Shown: positions 54,376-63,422 of the stretch, piece after piece
How positions within the stretch are numbered: position 1 is the stretch's first letter
Layout of the letters: each line of letters opens with the position of its first letter
Source of the DNA: Marinoscillum sp. MHG1-6
GTDB taxonomy: Bacteria > Bacteroidota > Bacteroidia > Cytophagales > Cyclobacteriaceae
DNA: 64,000 bases
Direction of reading: 5' to 3'
Assembly: GCF_024714475.1 (NCBI RefSeq)
Contig: NZ_JAMZMI010000005.1
Location: 124,001-188,000, forward strand
Notes under the pieces: model-generated
What the model was told of the DNA's origin: nothing
Seen by the model: only the letters and a program-made list of their open reading frames with translations
The model's database searches: none
Translations under genes and position numbers: made by a program

Positions 54376-55107
54376 ATGCAGAAATTAGGAAAGTTTATCT
54401 TGTTCATGGGTACCCTGTTCACCCGAAGGGAGAATTTCGGGACCTATGTCAAACTTACAATCGACGAATGCATCAAGGTAGGATATAACTCACTATTCAT
54501 TGTCACCATTGTTTCCGTCTTTATGGGAGCGGTAGTGACGGTGCAAACTGCCTACAACCTGGTTAGCCCTTTTATCCCTGATTATGTGATCTCTCTGGTC
54601 GTTCGGGACATGACCGTTCTGGAGCTCTCTCCCACTATTATTGCGATTGTCTATGCCGGAAAGGTGGGTTCCAATATAGCAGGTGAATTAGGGACTATGC
54701 GTATCACTGAGCAGATCGATGCGCTGGAGGTTATGGGGATCAATGCCTCCTCTTATCTCGTGCTGCCTAAAATTATTGCCTCGATGATCATGTACCCCAT
54801 GCTTGTCGTGCTCTCAGCGTTCCTATGTATGTATGGCGGATACCTGACCAGTTTGGCAACCGGCATTATCTCCGGTTATGATTACATCTACGGTATCCGG
54901 TACGAGTTCATCGAGTTTAATGTGAGCTTTGCTCTGATCAAAGCATTTGTTTTCTCCTTCCTTGTTGCATCAATCTCCGCATATAAGGGATTCTTCACCA
55001 GTGGTGGAGCTTTGGAAGTGGGTCAGGCCTCTACCGCAGCGGTAACGAACAGCTGTATTGCTATTCTGCTGGCTGATTATTTACTTGCTCAACTTTTATT
55101 GGCATGA
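54376..55107 (+). CDS. mlaE: MlaE-type ABC transporter permease
   Basis: The 243-residue membrane protein has the MlaE/DUF140 signature: FMGAVVTVQTAYNLVSPF, VVRDMTVLELSPTIIAIVYA, GKVGSNIAGELGTMRITEQI and DALEVMGINASSYLVLPKII. About five or six helices are visible. It forms the membrane part of the lipid-transport (Mla) complex at the inner membrane. The ATPase gene overlaps by four bases (ATGA). No MlaD-like MCE gene is next to it; in Bacteroidota it is often nearby or elsewhere. Confidence 0.93.
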   Translation: MQKLGKFILFMGTLFTRRENFGTYVKLTIDECIKVGYNSLFIVTIVSVFMGAVVTVQTAYNLVSPFIPDYVISLVVRDMTVLELSPTIIAIVYAGKVGSNIAGELGTMRITEQIDALEVMGINASSYLVLPKIIASMIMYPMLVVLSAFLCMYGGYLTSLATGIISGYDYIYGIRYEFIEFNVSFALIKAFVFSFLVASISAYKGFFTSGGALEVGQASTAAVTNSCIAILLADYLLAQLLLA

Positions 55108-55847
55108 TAGAGGCAGTTAACATAGAAAAGTCGTTTGATGGCAAAGAAGTGCTGAAGGGCATCAGTGCCACGTTTGAAAAAGGTAAAACCAACCTGATCA
55201 TCGGATCCAGTGGTACCGGTAAGAGTGTATTGCTAAAAAACATTGTGGGTCTTGTTCATCCCGATGAAGGCTATGTACTTTATGATGGCCGGGATTTCAC
55301 CAATGGTGATAAGCAGCTACAGACTCAGATACGAAGAGAAATAGGCATGCTTTTCCAGGGAAGTGCATTGTTCGACAGTAAGAATGTCGAGGAGAATGTC
55401 ATGTTCCCGATGGATGTACTGACTGATACGCCTTTCGAAGAAAAGCTGGAACGTGTAAACTTTTGTCTGGAACGTGTCGGACTGGAGAATGTGAATAGCA
55501 AAATGCCTTCCGAAATCAGTGGCGGTATGAAAAAGCGGGTGGGTATCGCCCGGGCCATTGTCAACAACCCCAATTACCTGTTTTGCGATGAGCCGAACTC
55601 CGGGCTGGATCCTCAGACGAGTATCACGATTGATGAGCTCATTGCAGAAATTACCCATGAGTACAACATCACCACAGTTGTGGTCACTCACGACATGAAT
55701 TCGGTCATCGAAATTGGCCAAAAAGTTATCTTCCTTTACCAGGGAAATAAGCTCTGGGAAGGAAGCAATGAAAATATTACCCAGTCTGAAGTGAAGGAAC
55801 TCAACGATTTCGTTTTCGCCAATCGAATGATGAAACTCATCAAGTAA
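55104..55847 (+). CDS. mlaF: MlaF-type ABC transporter ATPase
   Basis: The 247-residue ATPase has Walker A GSSGTGKSVL near residue 38, a Q-loop in GMLFQGSALFDS, the signature EISGGMKKRVGIARAIV (SGGMKKR, typical of the Mla group), Walker B YLFCDEPNSGLDP and the H-loop VVTHDMNSV. It powers the adjacent permease in phospholipid trafficking between inner and outer membranes. It overlaps mlaE by four bases and ends 18 bp before the MFS gene. Confidence 0.95.
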   Translation: MIEAVNIEKSFDGKEVLKGISATFEKGKTNLIIGSSGTGKSVLLKNIVGLVHPDEGYVLYDGRDFTNGDKQLQTQIRREIGMLFQGSALFDSKNVEENVMFPMDVLTDTPFEEKLERVNFCLERVGLENVNSKMPSEISGGMKKRVGIARAIVNNPNYLFCDEPNSGLDPQTSITIDELIAEITHEYNITTVVVTHDMNSVIEIGQKVIFLYQGNKLWEGSNENITQSEVKELNDFVFANRMMKLIK

Positions 55848-55865
55848 GCTTCCGTTTCTAATTCG

Positions 55866-57035
55866 ATGCACAAGAACGTTTGGATATTGACCATCGCACA
55901 GGCGCTGATGATGTCGCTCAACTCACTCAATGTATTTGTTGGTGGACTCGTAGGCACAAAACTTGCACCCTCAGAAAAACTGGCCACCATTCCTGTGGCA
56001 AGTATTGTTGTGGGAACCGCGCTATCAACGGTTCCGGTAACCATGATCATGAAACGAATCGGTCGAAAGAAAACCTTTCTGCTCATATCCGTTTACTCCA
56101 TCATCGTTTCCATACTGGCGGGATATGCCATCATGATGGAAAGCTTTTACCTGTTCTCTTTTTGTACATTTTTACTGGGACTGACCAGTGCCTGTCTGAT
56201 GCAGTTTCGATTTGCCGCCATGGAAAGCGTCAATGAGGATCAAATACCTAAAGCTGCCTCCTATGTGCTACTTGGAGGAATTGCCGCCGCATTCATGGGC
56301 CCAGAAGTGGCAGTACTGGGAAAAGACCTATTCACCAGTGAGTTCATGGGTAGTTATTTGCTGTTGGGTGGACTGTTCCTTCTGTCTTTGTTTGTTTTAC
56401 TTACTTACGAAAACACCGTATTCAAAACCAACGAATCCGACCTACCACAAAGGACACTTAAAGAAATTTCCTCTCAGGGTGTTTTCTGGGTTGCCGTATT
56501 AGGAGCAACTGTCGGTTATGCTGTCATGACCTTTATCATGACTGCCACACCTGTTAGTATGCACCTCATGGATGGCCATTCTCTTTCAGATACGAAATGG
56601 GTCATCCAAAGTCATATTGTAGCCATGTTTCTGCCTTCCATCTTTACAGGTTGGCTTATCAAGAAGTTTGGTATTATCAGAATGATGATCATTGGATTGT
56701 TCATCTACCTTTTCTGTATAGCCACAGCATATTCAGGGCACTTCCTACATCACTATTGGGTTTCCCTGGTATTGCTAGGTTTAGGATGGAATTTTCTATT
56801 TGTTGGTGGTACTGCCCTCCTACCTCAATCTTATACCCCTTCGGAAAGATTCAAGGTTCAGGGCATGAATGAGCTGATCATTTTCGCCACTCAGGCGGTA
56901 GCCTCTCTCTCATCAGGTTGGATCGTCTTTACTTTGGGTTGGGAGAACCTGTTAATGATGACGCTACCTGTCATTTTGATTCAATTTATCACGATATGGC
57001 TTTGGCAAGCTAAAAAGAGAAAGGTAGCAGCATAA
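55866..57035 (+). CDS. Major facilitator superfamily transporter
   Basis: The 389-residue protein has twelve hydrophobic helices in two halves. The loop between helices two and three reads MIMKRIGRKKTFLLISVYSI, a variant of the GxxxDRxGRR motif, and the second half has GWLIKKFGIIRMMIIGLFIY. The first helix resembles those of small drug or metabolite exporters. Substrate is not predictable. It is probably co-transcribed with mlaEF, 18 bp downstream, and converges on the CHAT gene. Confidence 0.85.
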   Translation: MHKNVWILTIAQALMMSLNSLNVFVGGLVGTKLAPSEKLATIPVASIVVGTALSTVPVTMIMKRIGRKKTFLLISVYSIIVSILAGYAIMMESFYLFSFCTFLLGLTSACLMQFRFAAMESVNEDQIPKAASYVLLGGIAAAFMGPEVAVLGKDLFTSEFMGSYLLLGGLFLLSLFVLLTYENTVFKTNESDLPQRTLKEISSQGVFWVAVLGATVGYAVMTFIMTATPVSMHLMDGHSLSDTKWVIQSHIVAMFLPSIFTGWLIKKFGIIRMMIIGLFIYLFCIATAYSGHFLHHYWVSLVLLGLGWNFLFVGGTALLPQSYTPSERFKVQGMNELIIFATQAVASLSSGWIVFTLGWENLLMMTLPVILIQFITIWLWQAKKRKVAA

Positions 57036-57050
57036 AGCTACTACCTTTAT
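57020..57050. terminator. Possible bidirectional terminator between MFS and CHAT genes
   Basis: AAAGGTAG (57020-57027) pairs with CTACCTTT (57041-57048); one mismatch is followed by an inner AGC/GCT pair. The loop contains the MFS stop codon. The T tail is short, so confidence is moderate. Confidence 0.5.
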
Positions 57051-57063
57051 TAAAGACGTTTGA

Positions 57064-59877
57064 TCACTCCACCATCACAAAGGCACCCCAATAATAGGGA
57101 TGAGGATAGGTTTTCATAAGATCAATCTGTGCCTTTTGGAATGCCGCCTCAGGTGACAAGCCTCCACGGGTCCAGTTCTGATAAAATGCACTCATCAGCT
57201 TTTGAGTAGCAATATCATCTACTTTCCATAGGCTCATGATCATTCTATCTGCTCCTGCTACTTTAAAAGCCCGCTGAAGTCCATAAACTCCTTCACCCGA
57301 CTTGATATCCCCTTTTCCTGTTTCACAAGCCGAAAGCACTACTAAATCCGTTTTACTAAGATTCAAATTGATGGCTTCAAATGCAGTCAGTATCCCATTG
57401 TCTGACTCTGAGAACGAAGCTCCACTACCCTGACCATCTTCCGATGCACCGGCCAATAATAATCCGGAGCGCAGTAATGGATTGTTTTTAGCATACTCTA
57501 CCTGTACCCCAAACACCTGTCCTCCTGATTTTACATCTTCCATAAAAAATCCGTGGGTGGCTATATGCAGTAGTTTTGGTGAGTTTACCTGTTTAATTGC
57601 ACTCTCGGTAGCATTTTCTGAGAGCTTTAGGCTGATCCTATATTGACTGGATTTAAGGGCACTTTCCACCACACCAATTTCTTTTGCTGTCCCGGGTAAG
57701 GGAGCAATACTAGTCGATCCGTAGGTTGGAAATCCAAGTAAAAAAGCGTCTCTGGATTTCTTCTTCTCACGCCCTGAACTTGCCAAGTCTGCCACATTCC
57801 CAACTAAATGAAGATCCTTTTGCTGAACAATGAATTTTCCTTCAGGTGTCTTTAGTGTATTAACATTAAGCTGGTTATAAACGCCATCAGGAGAAAGGTA
57901 TACCGTCTTAATTCCTGGAATGGCGCTGTCTATCTTTTTCCAGTACTGGCTATAAGACTGAGTATCATCCATTTTCAATCGAATAATGTTCTTATAGTAG
58001 CTGTAGTACTTGCTATCTAACTGAGAACCATTTTCCAGAATAACGACCTGAGGTTTGATTGATGGTTTCAAAATGATAGCTGCATACCTCATCTCCTCAG
58101 TCAGTCGACTATCGAAATATGGATAATGAATCATCTCGATTGCCACCTGTCCGGGGCCCAGTTTGGAAACGATTGACTGATACTCTTTTGATTGATCTAC
58201 CATATTCTCTGAAAATATGGTTGACACTTCTGACAAAGCTTTTTCAGTATCATTAGCTTCAGCTTCTAACTGATCAAGGAAAATGTTTTGTTCTTCCAGT
58301 TCCTCCTTGGACATAGTGTAATAGGTAGCCAACTCCTTCTTCTGATCAACCCAGATTTGATAGAGTTCGATCAACTCCTGATTTCCACTTGATAGAATGA
58401 GATTCTTGATCTTGGTAGTCGTATTAAGCAACAGGCCTTTCGTTGCAATACGATAATTGATCGCCTGGTCTAACAACACGGGGTTGTCATCCATCTGATC
58501 AAATGCAAAATTGTAGTAGTTGAAAAAGCGTGGTCCTAGTTTCTCCCAGTACTTGGTTTTCTCGGCTTCGCTCATTGAGGGAAAAAAGCTGTTAATAAAG
58601 TCCATCGTCTGAGTCATGACGTCAGAATACATCAGCGCACTGGCTTCAGCATTCCCTTGTTTCCACAAAACCAAAGCCATATCTTCCATGCTTTGAACTG
58701 TTTTCGGATGCTTATCTCCTAATCTCTTTTTATTCGTCACCAAAGCGGAAGAAAGCAACTCGCCGGCCTTATCTAATCTGCCGGTTACCCGATAAAGGTT
58801 ACCAAGGTCCTGCATTGCCGAAGCGGTAAGTGGATGACTCTCACCAAATTTCAATTTATAGATAGACAGACTCTCTTTTAGCAGACTCTCGGCTTCCTCT
58901 AACCTATCAGTCTGAAAATAGAGCGACGCCAGATTGTTCAGCATATGTGCATAATCGGGGTCCCCCGTCCGGTTCACTTTTAATCTCGATTTTTGCAGCT
59001 CTATCGCTTCCTGGTAAACCGCCTCCGCTCCCGCATAGTCTCCGCTCTCCTGTAATACCAGCGCCCTGTTGGTCATCAGTTGAAGATAGGTCCCCGAATT
59101 GTCACTGATTTTACGCTCGGCAATATTTTGAGCATACTGCATCAATTCAGTGGCTTCTTTGGAACGCCCCATGTAGAGATACAGAATTCCCTTGTTGTTG
59201 AGAGAAATGGCGTTAGGCATTGATCCGCCACCTTCCGCTAATTGAATCTGCTTGATTGACTGCTCCATGTCTTTTTCAGCCTGTGTATACTCCCCCTTAT
59301 TAAATCGCAGGACAGCCATATTGTTGAATTCGGCTGCATATCCCTTGCTCTCTACTCCGTAATGTTCTTTCCAACTATCAAGGGCTTGTTGGGTGTAGGT
59401 CGTGGCCTTTTCAAAACGGCCCATATCGCTATATAATAAGCCAAGAAGACCTAAGGTCTTTAAGTATACCGGATCAACCTTTTCTCCCAAAACTTCAAAT
59501 TGTAGCTGTGCATCTATTAGTGCTGATTCTGACAACCGATAAGCACGTCTTAGGTAACTGAACCGACCAAATTCGTATTGGCTCACTGCTTCATCACGTG
59601 GCGTTTTTTTGCTGTCATCCTGGGTAACCCAGGCGGCTGTTTTATAGAAGGTCTCCCCTTTTTGTTTGTTTTCAAACGATTCCGATTTATCCAGGAAAGC
59701 AATGGCATAGTTGAAGGTAGAGGTCTCATATTCCTCGTTCTTCTCCTCTATCTTTTCTTTGATCGCCTCCTTGGCCTTTTTCTTTAAAGATTTTCCCAGG
59801 TCACCAAACTGTGCCTGAATTAACCCCGGGAATATCATTAGGGCGGATATTAGAAAAATCTGATAGCGTGGTTTCAT
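57064..59877 (-). CDS. Secreted TPR-CHAT domain protein (caspase-like peptidase family)
   Basis: The 937-residue protein has a Sec signal peptide (MKPRYQIFLISALMIFPG to IQAQ). A basic coiled segment follows, then about ten TPR units of the kinesin-light-chain type (residues 90-420, for example DYAHMLNNLASLYFQTDRLE). A linker helix region and a C-terminal CHAT domain (about 640-937) complete it. The catalytic dyad is intact: histidine in LLHIATHGFF near 767 and cysteine in LVVLSACETGKGD near 845. CHAT proteins are caspase-like proteases. The signal peptide places this one outside the cytoplasm, unlike the CRISPR-linked forms. It is divergent from a TPR histidine kinase gene. The substrate is unknown. 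Confidence 0.92.
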   Translation of the reverse strand: MKPRYQIFLISALMIFPGLIQAQFGDLGKSLKKKAKEAIKEKIEEKNEEYETSTFNYAIAFLDKSESFENKQKGETFYKTAAWVTQDDSKKTPRDEAVSQYEFGRFSYLRRAYRLSESALIDAQLQFEVLGEKVDPVYLKTLGLLGLLYSDMGRFEKATTYTQQALDSWKEHYGVESKGYAAEFNNMAVLRFNKGEYTQAEKDMEQSIKQIQLAEGGGSMPNAISLNNKGILYLYMGRSKEATELMQYAQNIAERKISDNSGTYLQLMTNRALVLQESGDYAGAEAVYQEAIELQKSRLKVNRTGDPDYAHMLNNLASLYFQTDRLEEAESLLKESLSIYKLKFGESHPLTASAMQDLGNLYRVTGRLDKAGELLSSALVTNKKRLGDKHPKTVQSMEDMALVLWKQGNAEASALMYSDVMTQTMDFINSFFPSMSEAEKTKYWEKLGPRFFNYYNFAFDQMDDNPVLLDQAINYRIATKGLLLNTTTKIKNLILSSGNQELIELYQIWVDQKKELATYYTMSKEELEEQNIFLDQLEAEANDTEKALSEVSTIFSENMVDQSKEYQSIVSKLGPGQVAIEMIHYPYFDSRLTEEMRYAAIILKPSIKPQVVILENGSQLDSKYYSYYKNIIRLKMDDTQSYSQYWKKIDSAIPGIKTVYLSPDGVYNQLNVNTLKTPEGKFIVQQKDLHLVGNVADLASSGREKKKSRDAFLLGFPTYGSTSIAPLPGTAKEIGVVESALKSSQYRISLKLSENATESAIKQVNSPKLLHIATHGFFMEDVKSGGQVFGVQVEYAKNNPLLRSGLLLAGASEDGQGSGASFSESDNGILTAFEAINLNLSKTDLVVLSACETGKGDIKSGEGVYGLQRAFKVAGADRMIMSLWKVDDIATQKLMSAFYQNWTRGGLSPEAAFQKAQIDLMKTYPHPYYWGAFVMVE

Positions 59878-60057
59878 AGCATATTTAAATGAGGGTTAAA
59901 CTTAGATATTTTCATAAGCAAGTAAAAAGCCAAAAGCTCAATGGCTCAACATAAGCAAGATCCTGTTCTAAAAAGTCAGAAGATTCAAATTCATGACATC
60001 GATAAGCTGTAAATGGTTGAGTATTAAAATATTATTAAATTGAGCTTCCAACTACCT

Positions 60058-62298
60058 ATGAAATTAAGATTCTCATTTATTTTCCTTTATTTCATTATTC
60101 ATTCCGCAGATGCCTCCTTGGACTCTTTGGTATTAGCTGCGAGAATCTCAGAAACTCCTCAGGAACTGATTGACCATTACCTGATGCTTTCAGAGGAGTT
60201 TACAGATAAGGACTTCGATATTTCAAACACCTATTTACAGGCCGCCTATTACCTGTCTGATTCCTTAAAATATCCAGATGGAATTATTAATAGTTATATC
60301 GTAGCTGGCATCTATTTTACAAAATCAGGTCAATTCGATACTGCATTTGCCCTTTTAAAAAAATCATTAGTACAGGCTAAAAAACATCAAAACAAACTAC
60401 TAAAAGGACGAGCTCATTTGTTCTTGGGGGATTTTTATTGGCTTTCCCAGGTAAAAAGTAGTCTCGCTCATTATTATCTGGCATGGGAATGCTTTCATTC
60501 GATAAATGACAGCCATTATGAGATTATCACAGATCTTAAACTGGGATATGTATACCAGAAAACAGGTGACTTTTATAACGCACTCGAAAGTTACAATCAG
60601 GCAAAGGAATTGAGTAAACTCAATAACGATGCCGAACAACATGCTTCAAGTTATCGACATCTTGGATTATTTTACCAATACAGAGGGGATTACCAGAGAG
60701 CACTCCACTATTTTAACCGGGCTATTGAAATAGGGGAACAAAACAATCTGAAAATAAGACTATCAGAATTTCATTATGAACTTGGTGATTTATACCGACT
60801 TATGGATAATTACGAAGCCGCTGAAAACTGTCTCAACACCTCAACCCAACTTTGTTCTGAAGAAGGATTAAGACCCTGGATTTATAATTTACTGCATTAC
60901 GGATTGCTATACATGGACATGGGAAAATATGATTTGGCTCATGACTACTTAGATAATGTAATTGATGAATCAGAAAAGACGGGCAATGAATTTGCACTTG
61001 CAGAGGCAATAACCGCACTTGGAAGAGTAAGTTATAAATTAGGAAATTATAACGAGTCCAGAGAAATCCTTATCAGGGCCTTTAATTTATCAGATAGTTT
61101 GGAAGCCCAGAGGGAAAAAATGAATACACTACAATCTCTGGCTGAGTTGGAAGAGGAATCGGGCAACTACAATAAGTCCTTAGAATATTATAAAACCTTC
61201 GTAGCACTTCGCGATAGTCTTAATTATTTTAAGTCAAATGAAGATATAGCATTTCTTGAAGCGGAGTTTCAATTTAAATACCAGGAAGACTCCATCCAAC
61301 ACGTTGCGGAGCTTCAAAAGGCTTCTATAGAGGCAGAAATACAGCGACAATCTAAGAGACAGGCTATCTTCATCATTACTCTTGTATTGCTTTTTGTTCT
61401 GCTTGCTGTCGTTATCATATGGATTAAAACAAGACAAAGGGCTCATCAAAAGCTTATTGAATTATTGGCCGCCGTTCGAGATCAACACAAGAAAATAACC
61501 CAACAAAGAGATCAACTTCAGGATACTCTGGAAAAACTGGAAAGTACTCAGGAACAGCTCATGATATCAGAACGAAAAGCAGCGGTAAGTATTCTAGCCG
61601 CAGGCTTAGGTCATGAAATGAACAACCCCTTAAACATTATTTTGGGGGGAGTTTGGAGGCTTAAAGATTACCTCAAAAATGACGATGTCAAATTAACCGA
61701 AAAGGAACAACTCGATGTGTTGGGATCAATTGATGATGGCGTTATGAGAATCAATAAAATTGTGAAAAACCTGATCTACTTTGATTCAAATAGTCAAGAT
61801 TTGATCCATGAAGTGGATATTCATGAAATCATTGATTCTGCCATTTCCAAAATGTCTGAATCTCTACACAAAAAAGACATCGAACTTGGAAAAATGTATT
61901 TCGCACCACCAGCAAAAGTGCTTTGTTCGTTTATTGCAGTCCAACGCATATTTGTCAATTTACTACAAAATGCAGTTGACGCTATTGAGCATACTGGAAA
62001 GATTGAGATTACAACTGAAGTTATAGATGCAGATGAAATCAGAATAATCATTAATGATAATGGAACTGGGATAGATTCGGAGGATATGGAAAAAATCGGG
62101 AAACCCTTTTTTACAACAAAATCACCAGGGCAAGGTTTTGGATTGGGGCTATATATCTCCAGAGATCTTGCAGCTGCTTATGGAGGTACCATCAATCTTT
62201 ATCCAAATCATACAGGAGTTAAAGTTGTCGTGGTTTTCCCAATATCCCATAGAATAGCCACGTCTGATTTGATGGACAGAAATTTCAAAAACTCGTAA
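60058..62298 (+). CDS. TPR-containing sensor histidine kinase
   Basis: The ATG at 60058 gives 746 residues; the longer frame uses TTG. A Sec signal (MKLRFSFIFLYFIIHSADAS) leads a periplasmic sensor of about ten TPRs (residues 50-390, e.g. YQYRGDYQRALHYFNRAIEI). A single membrane helix spans about residues 435-457. A coiled coil follows, then the H-box LGLGHEMNNPLN near residue 518. The ATP-binding domain has N-box NLLQNAVDAIE, G1 DNGTGID, F-box KPFFTTKSP and G2 GFGLGLYIS. No response regulator is adjacent, so it is an orphan. It is divergent from the TPR-CHAT gene. Confidence 0.92.
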   Translation: MKLRFSFIFLYFIIHSADASLDSLVLAARISETPQELIDHYLMLSEEFTDKDFDISNTYLQAAYYLSDSLKYPDGIINSYIVAGIYFTKSGQFDTAFALLKKSLVQAKKHQNKLLKGRAHLFLGDFYWLSQVKSSLAHYYLAWECFHSINDSHYEIITDLKLGYVYQKTGDFYNALESYNQAKELSKLNNDAEQHASSYRHLGLFYQYRGDYQRALHYFNRAIEIGEQNNLKIRLSEFHYELGDLYRLMDNYEAAENCLNTSTQLCSEEGLRPWIYNLLHYGLLYMDMGKYDLAHDYLDNVIDESEKTGNEFALAEAITALGRVSYKLGNYNESREILIRAFNLSDSLEAQREKMNTLQSLAELEEESGNYNKSLEYYKTFVALRDSLNYFKSNEDIAFLEAEFQFKYQEDSIQHVAELQKASIEAEIQRQSKRQAIFIITLVLLFVLLAVVIIWIKTRQRAHQKLIELLAAVRDQHKKITQQRDQLQDTLEKLESTQEQLMISERKAAVSILAAGLGHEMNNPLNIILGGVWRLKDYLKNDDVKLTEKEQLDVLGSIDDGVMRINKIVKNLIYFDSNSQDLIHEVDIHEIIDSAISKMSESLHKKDIELGKMYFAPPAKVLCSFIAVQRIFVNLLQNAVDAIEHTGKIEITTEVIDADEIRIIINDNGTGIDSEDMEKIGKPFFTTKSPGQGFGLGLYISRDLAAAYGGTINLYPNHTGVKVVVVFPISHRIATSDLMDRNFKNS

Positions 62299-62397
62299 TC
62301 AATCCCTCTCTCCTCTCCACATTTTATTGCAAATAATTATTTCTATATAATGAGTACTACTTTTACTGTAAGCAGAATTGCAACATATCAAACTATC

Positions 62398-63339
62398 ATG
62401 AAAAAATTGACAGTTCTAATTATTCTGTTTGGCCTTATTGGCTGTAAACCCTCAGAACCCGAAGTATATCTTTTTTCCTTTTTTCAGGGAAATGGTGAAG
62501 ATGGATTACACCTTGCTGCAAGTACCGATGGTCTTAATTGGAAAGCGCTGAATAACAATGAATCTTTTCTGGCTCCTACTGCCGGTAAAGACAAGCTTAT
62601 GCGGGACCCATGTATAATCAAGGGCGGAGACGATAAGTTTCATATGGTATGGACAGTTAGCTGGAATGAACGAGGCATAGGTTACGCCAACTCAACTGAT
62701 TTAATCAAATGGTCAGATCAAAAATATATCCCTGTGATGGACCACGAACCAACAGCAAGAAACTGCTGGGCACCAGAGATCTATTATGATGAGGAGAAAG
62801 ATCAGTACCTCATATATTGGGCAACTACCATTCCCGGAAGGTTTCCCGCAACGGACACTTTGGGTGGTGGAGGCTACGATCACAGAATGTATTACACCAC
62901 CACCAGGGACTTTAGGAGTTTTAGCGATACTAAAATCTTATATGATAAGGGCTTTAGTGTTATCGATGCTACCATCGTGAAGGATGGTAAAACCTATGTT
63001 ATGTTCCTCAAAAATGAAACCCTGTTACCCAAACCAGAAAAAAACATCAGAATTTCTACAAGTACGGATTTGCTTGGTGACTACTCAGAACCTACAACGC
63101 CAATAACCACTGATTGGGTCGAGGGTCCTACGGTAACCAGGGTAGGTAATGATTGGGTTGTCTATTTTGACATGTACACCAAAAGTAAAATGGGGGGAAT
63201 CTCTTCAAAGGACCTGAAAATATGGACCGATATTTCCGAGAATATTAGCTTCCCAAAAGGCACAAGGCATGGCACGGTCTTCAAGGTGAAGCAAAGTGTA
63301 TTGGAGAATATCATTACCGCCAAAACTCCTAAAGACTAA
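62398..63339 (+). CDS. GH43-like five-bladed beta-propeller lipoprotein
   Basis: The ATG at 62398 gives 313 residues with a lipobox LIGC near residue 15; a longer frame from ATG at 62350 would bury this signal. The glycoside hydrolase family 43/arabinanase-like propeller shows LMRDPCIIKGGDDKFHMVWT (catalytic aspartate in RDP), RNCWAPEIYYDEEKDQYLIY, SVIDATIVKDGKTYVMFLKN and WVEGPTVTRVGNDWVVYFDM (general-acid glutamate in EGP). It should cleave arabino- or xylo-configured glycans at the cell surface. No SusCD pair or other CAZyme is adjacent. Confidence 0.9.
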   Translation: MKKLTVLIILFGLIGCKPSEPEVYLFSFFQGNGEDGLHLAASTDGLNWKALNNNESFLAPTAGKDKLMRDPCIIKGGDDKFHMVWTVSWNERGIGYANSTDLIKWSDQKYIPVMDHEPTARNCWAPEIYYDEEKDQYLIYWATTIPGRFPATDTLGGGGYDHRMYYTTTRDFRSFSDTKILYDKGFSVIDATIVKDGKTYVMFLKNETLLPKPEKNIRISTSTDLLGDYSEPTTPITTDWVEGPTVTRVGNDWVVYFDMYTKSKMGGISSKDLKIWTDISENISFPKGTRHGTVFKVKQSVLENIITAKTPKD

Positions 63340-63365
63340 AATGAACTTACGATGATACGGGACTT

Positions 63366-63391
63366 AGCACTCATGCTACCTGAGTGCTTTC
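63366..63391. terminator. Hairpin between convergent GH43 and TolC genes
   Basis: AGCACTCA (63366-63373) and TGAGTGCT (63381-63388) form a perfect eight-base stem with a 7-base loop, followed by TTC. The T run is weak, so termination is plausible rather than certain. Confidence 0.5.
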
Positions 63392-63422
63392 AGTCTCTAT
63401 CAGGTGGGTAATAGTTTCGAAT

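Noticed and set aside
57064-59877. Anti-phage or CRISPR-linked CHAT system
   Set aside because: The protein has a Sec signal peptide, and no effector, Cas or other defence genes are adjacent, so a cytosolic defence role is not supported.
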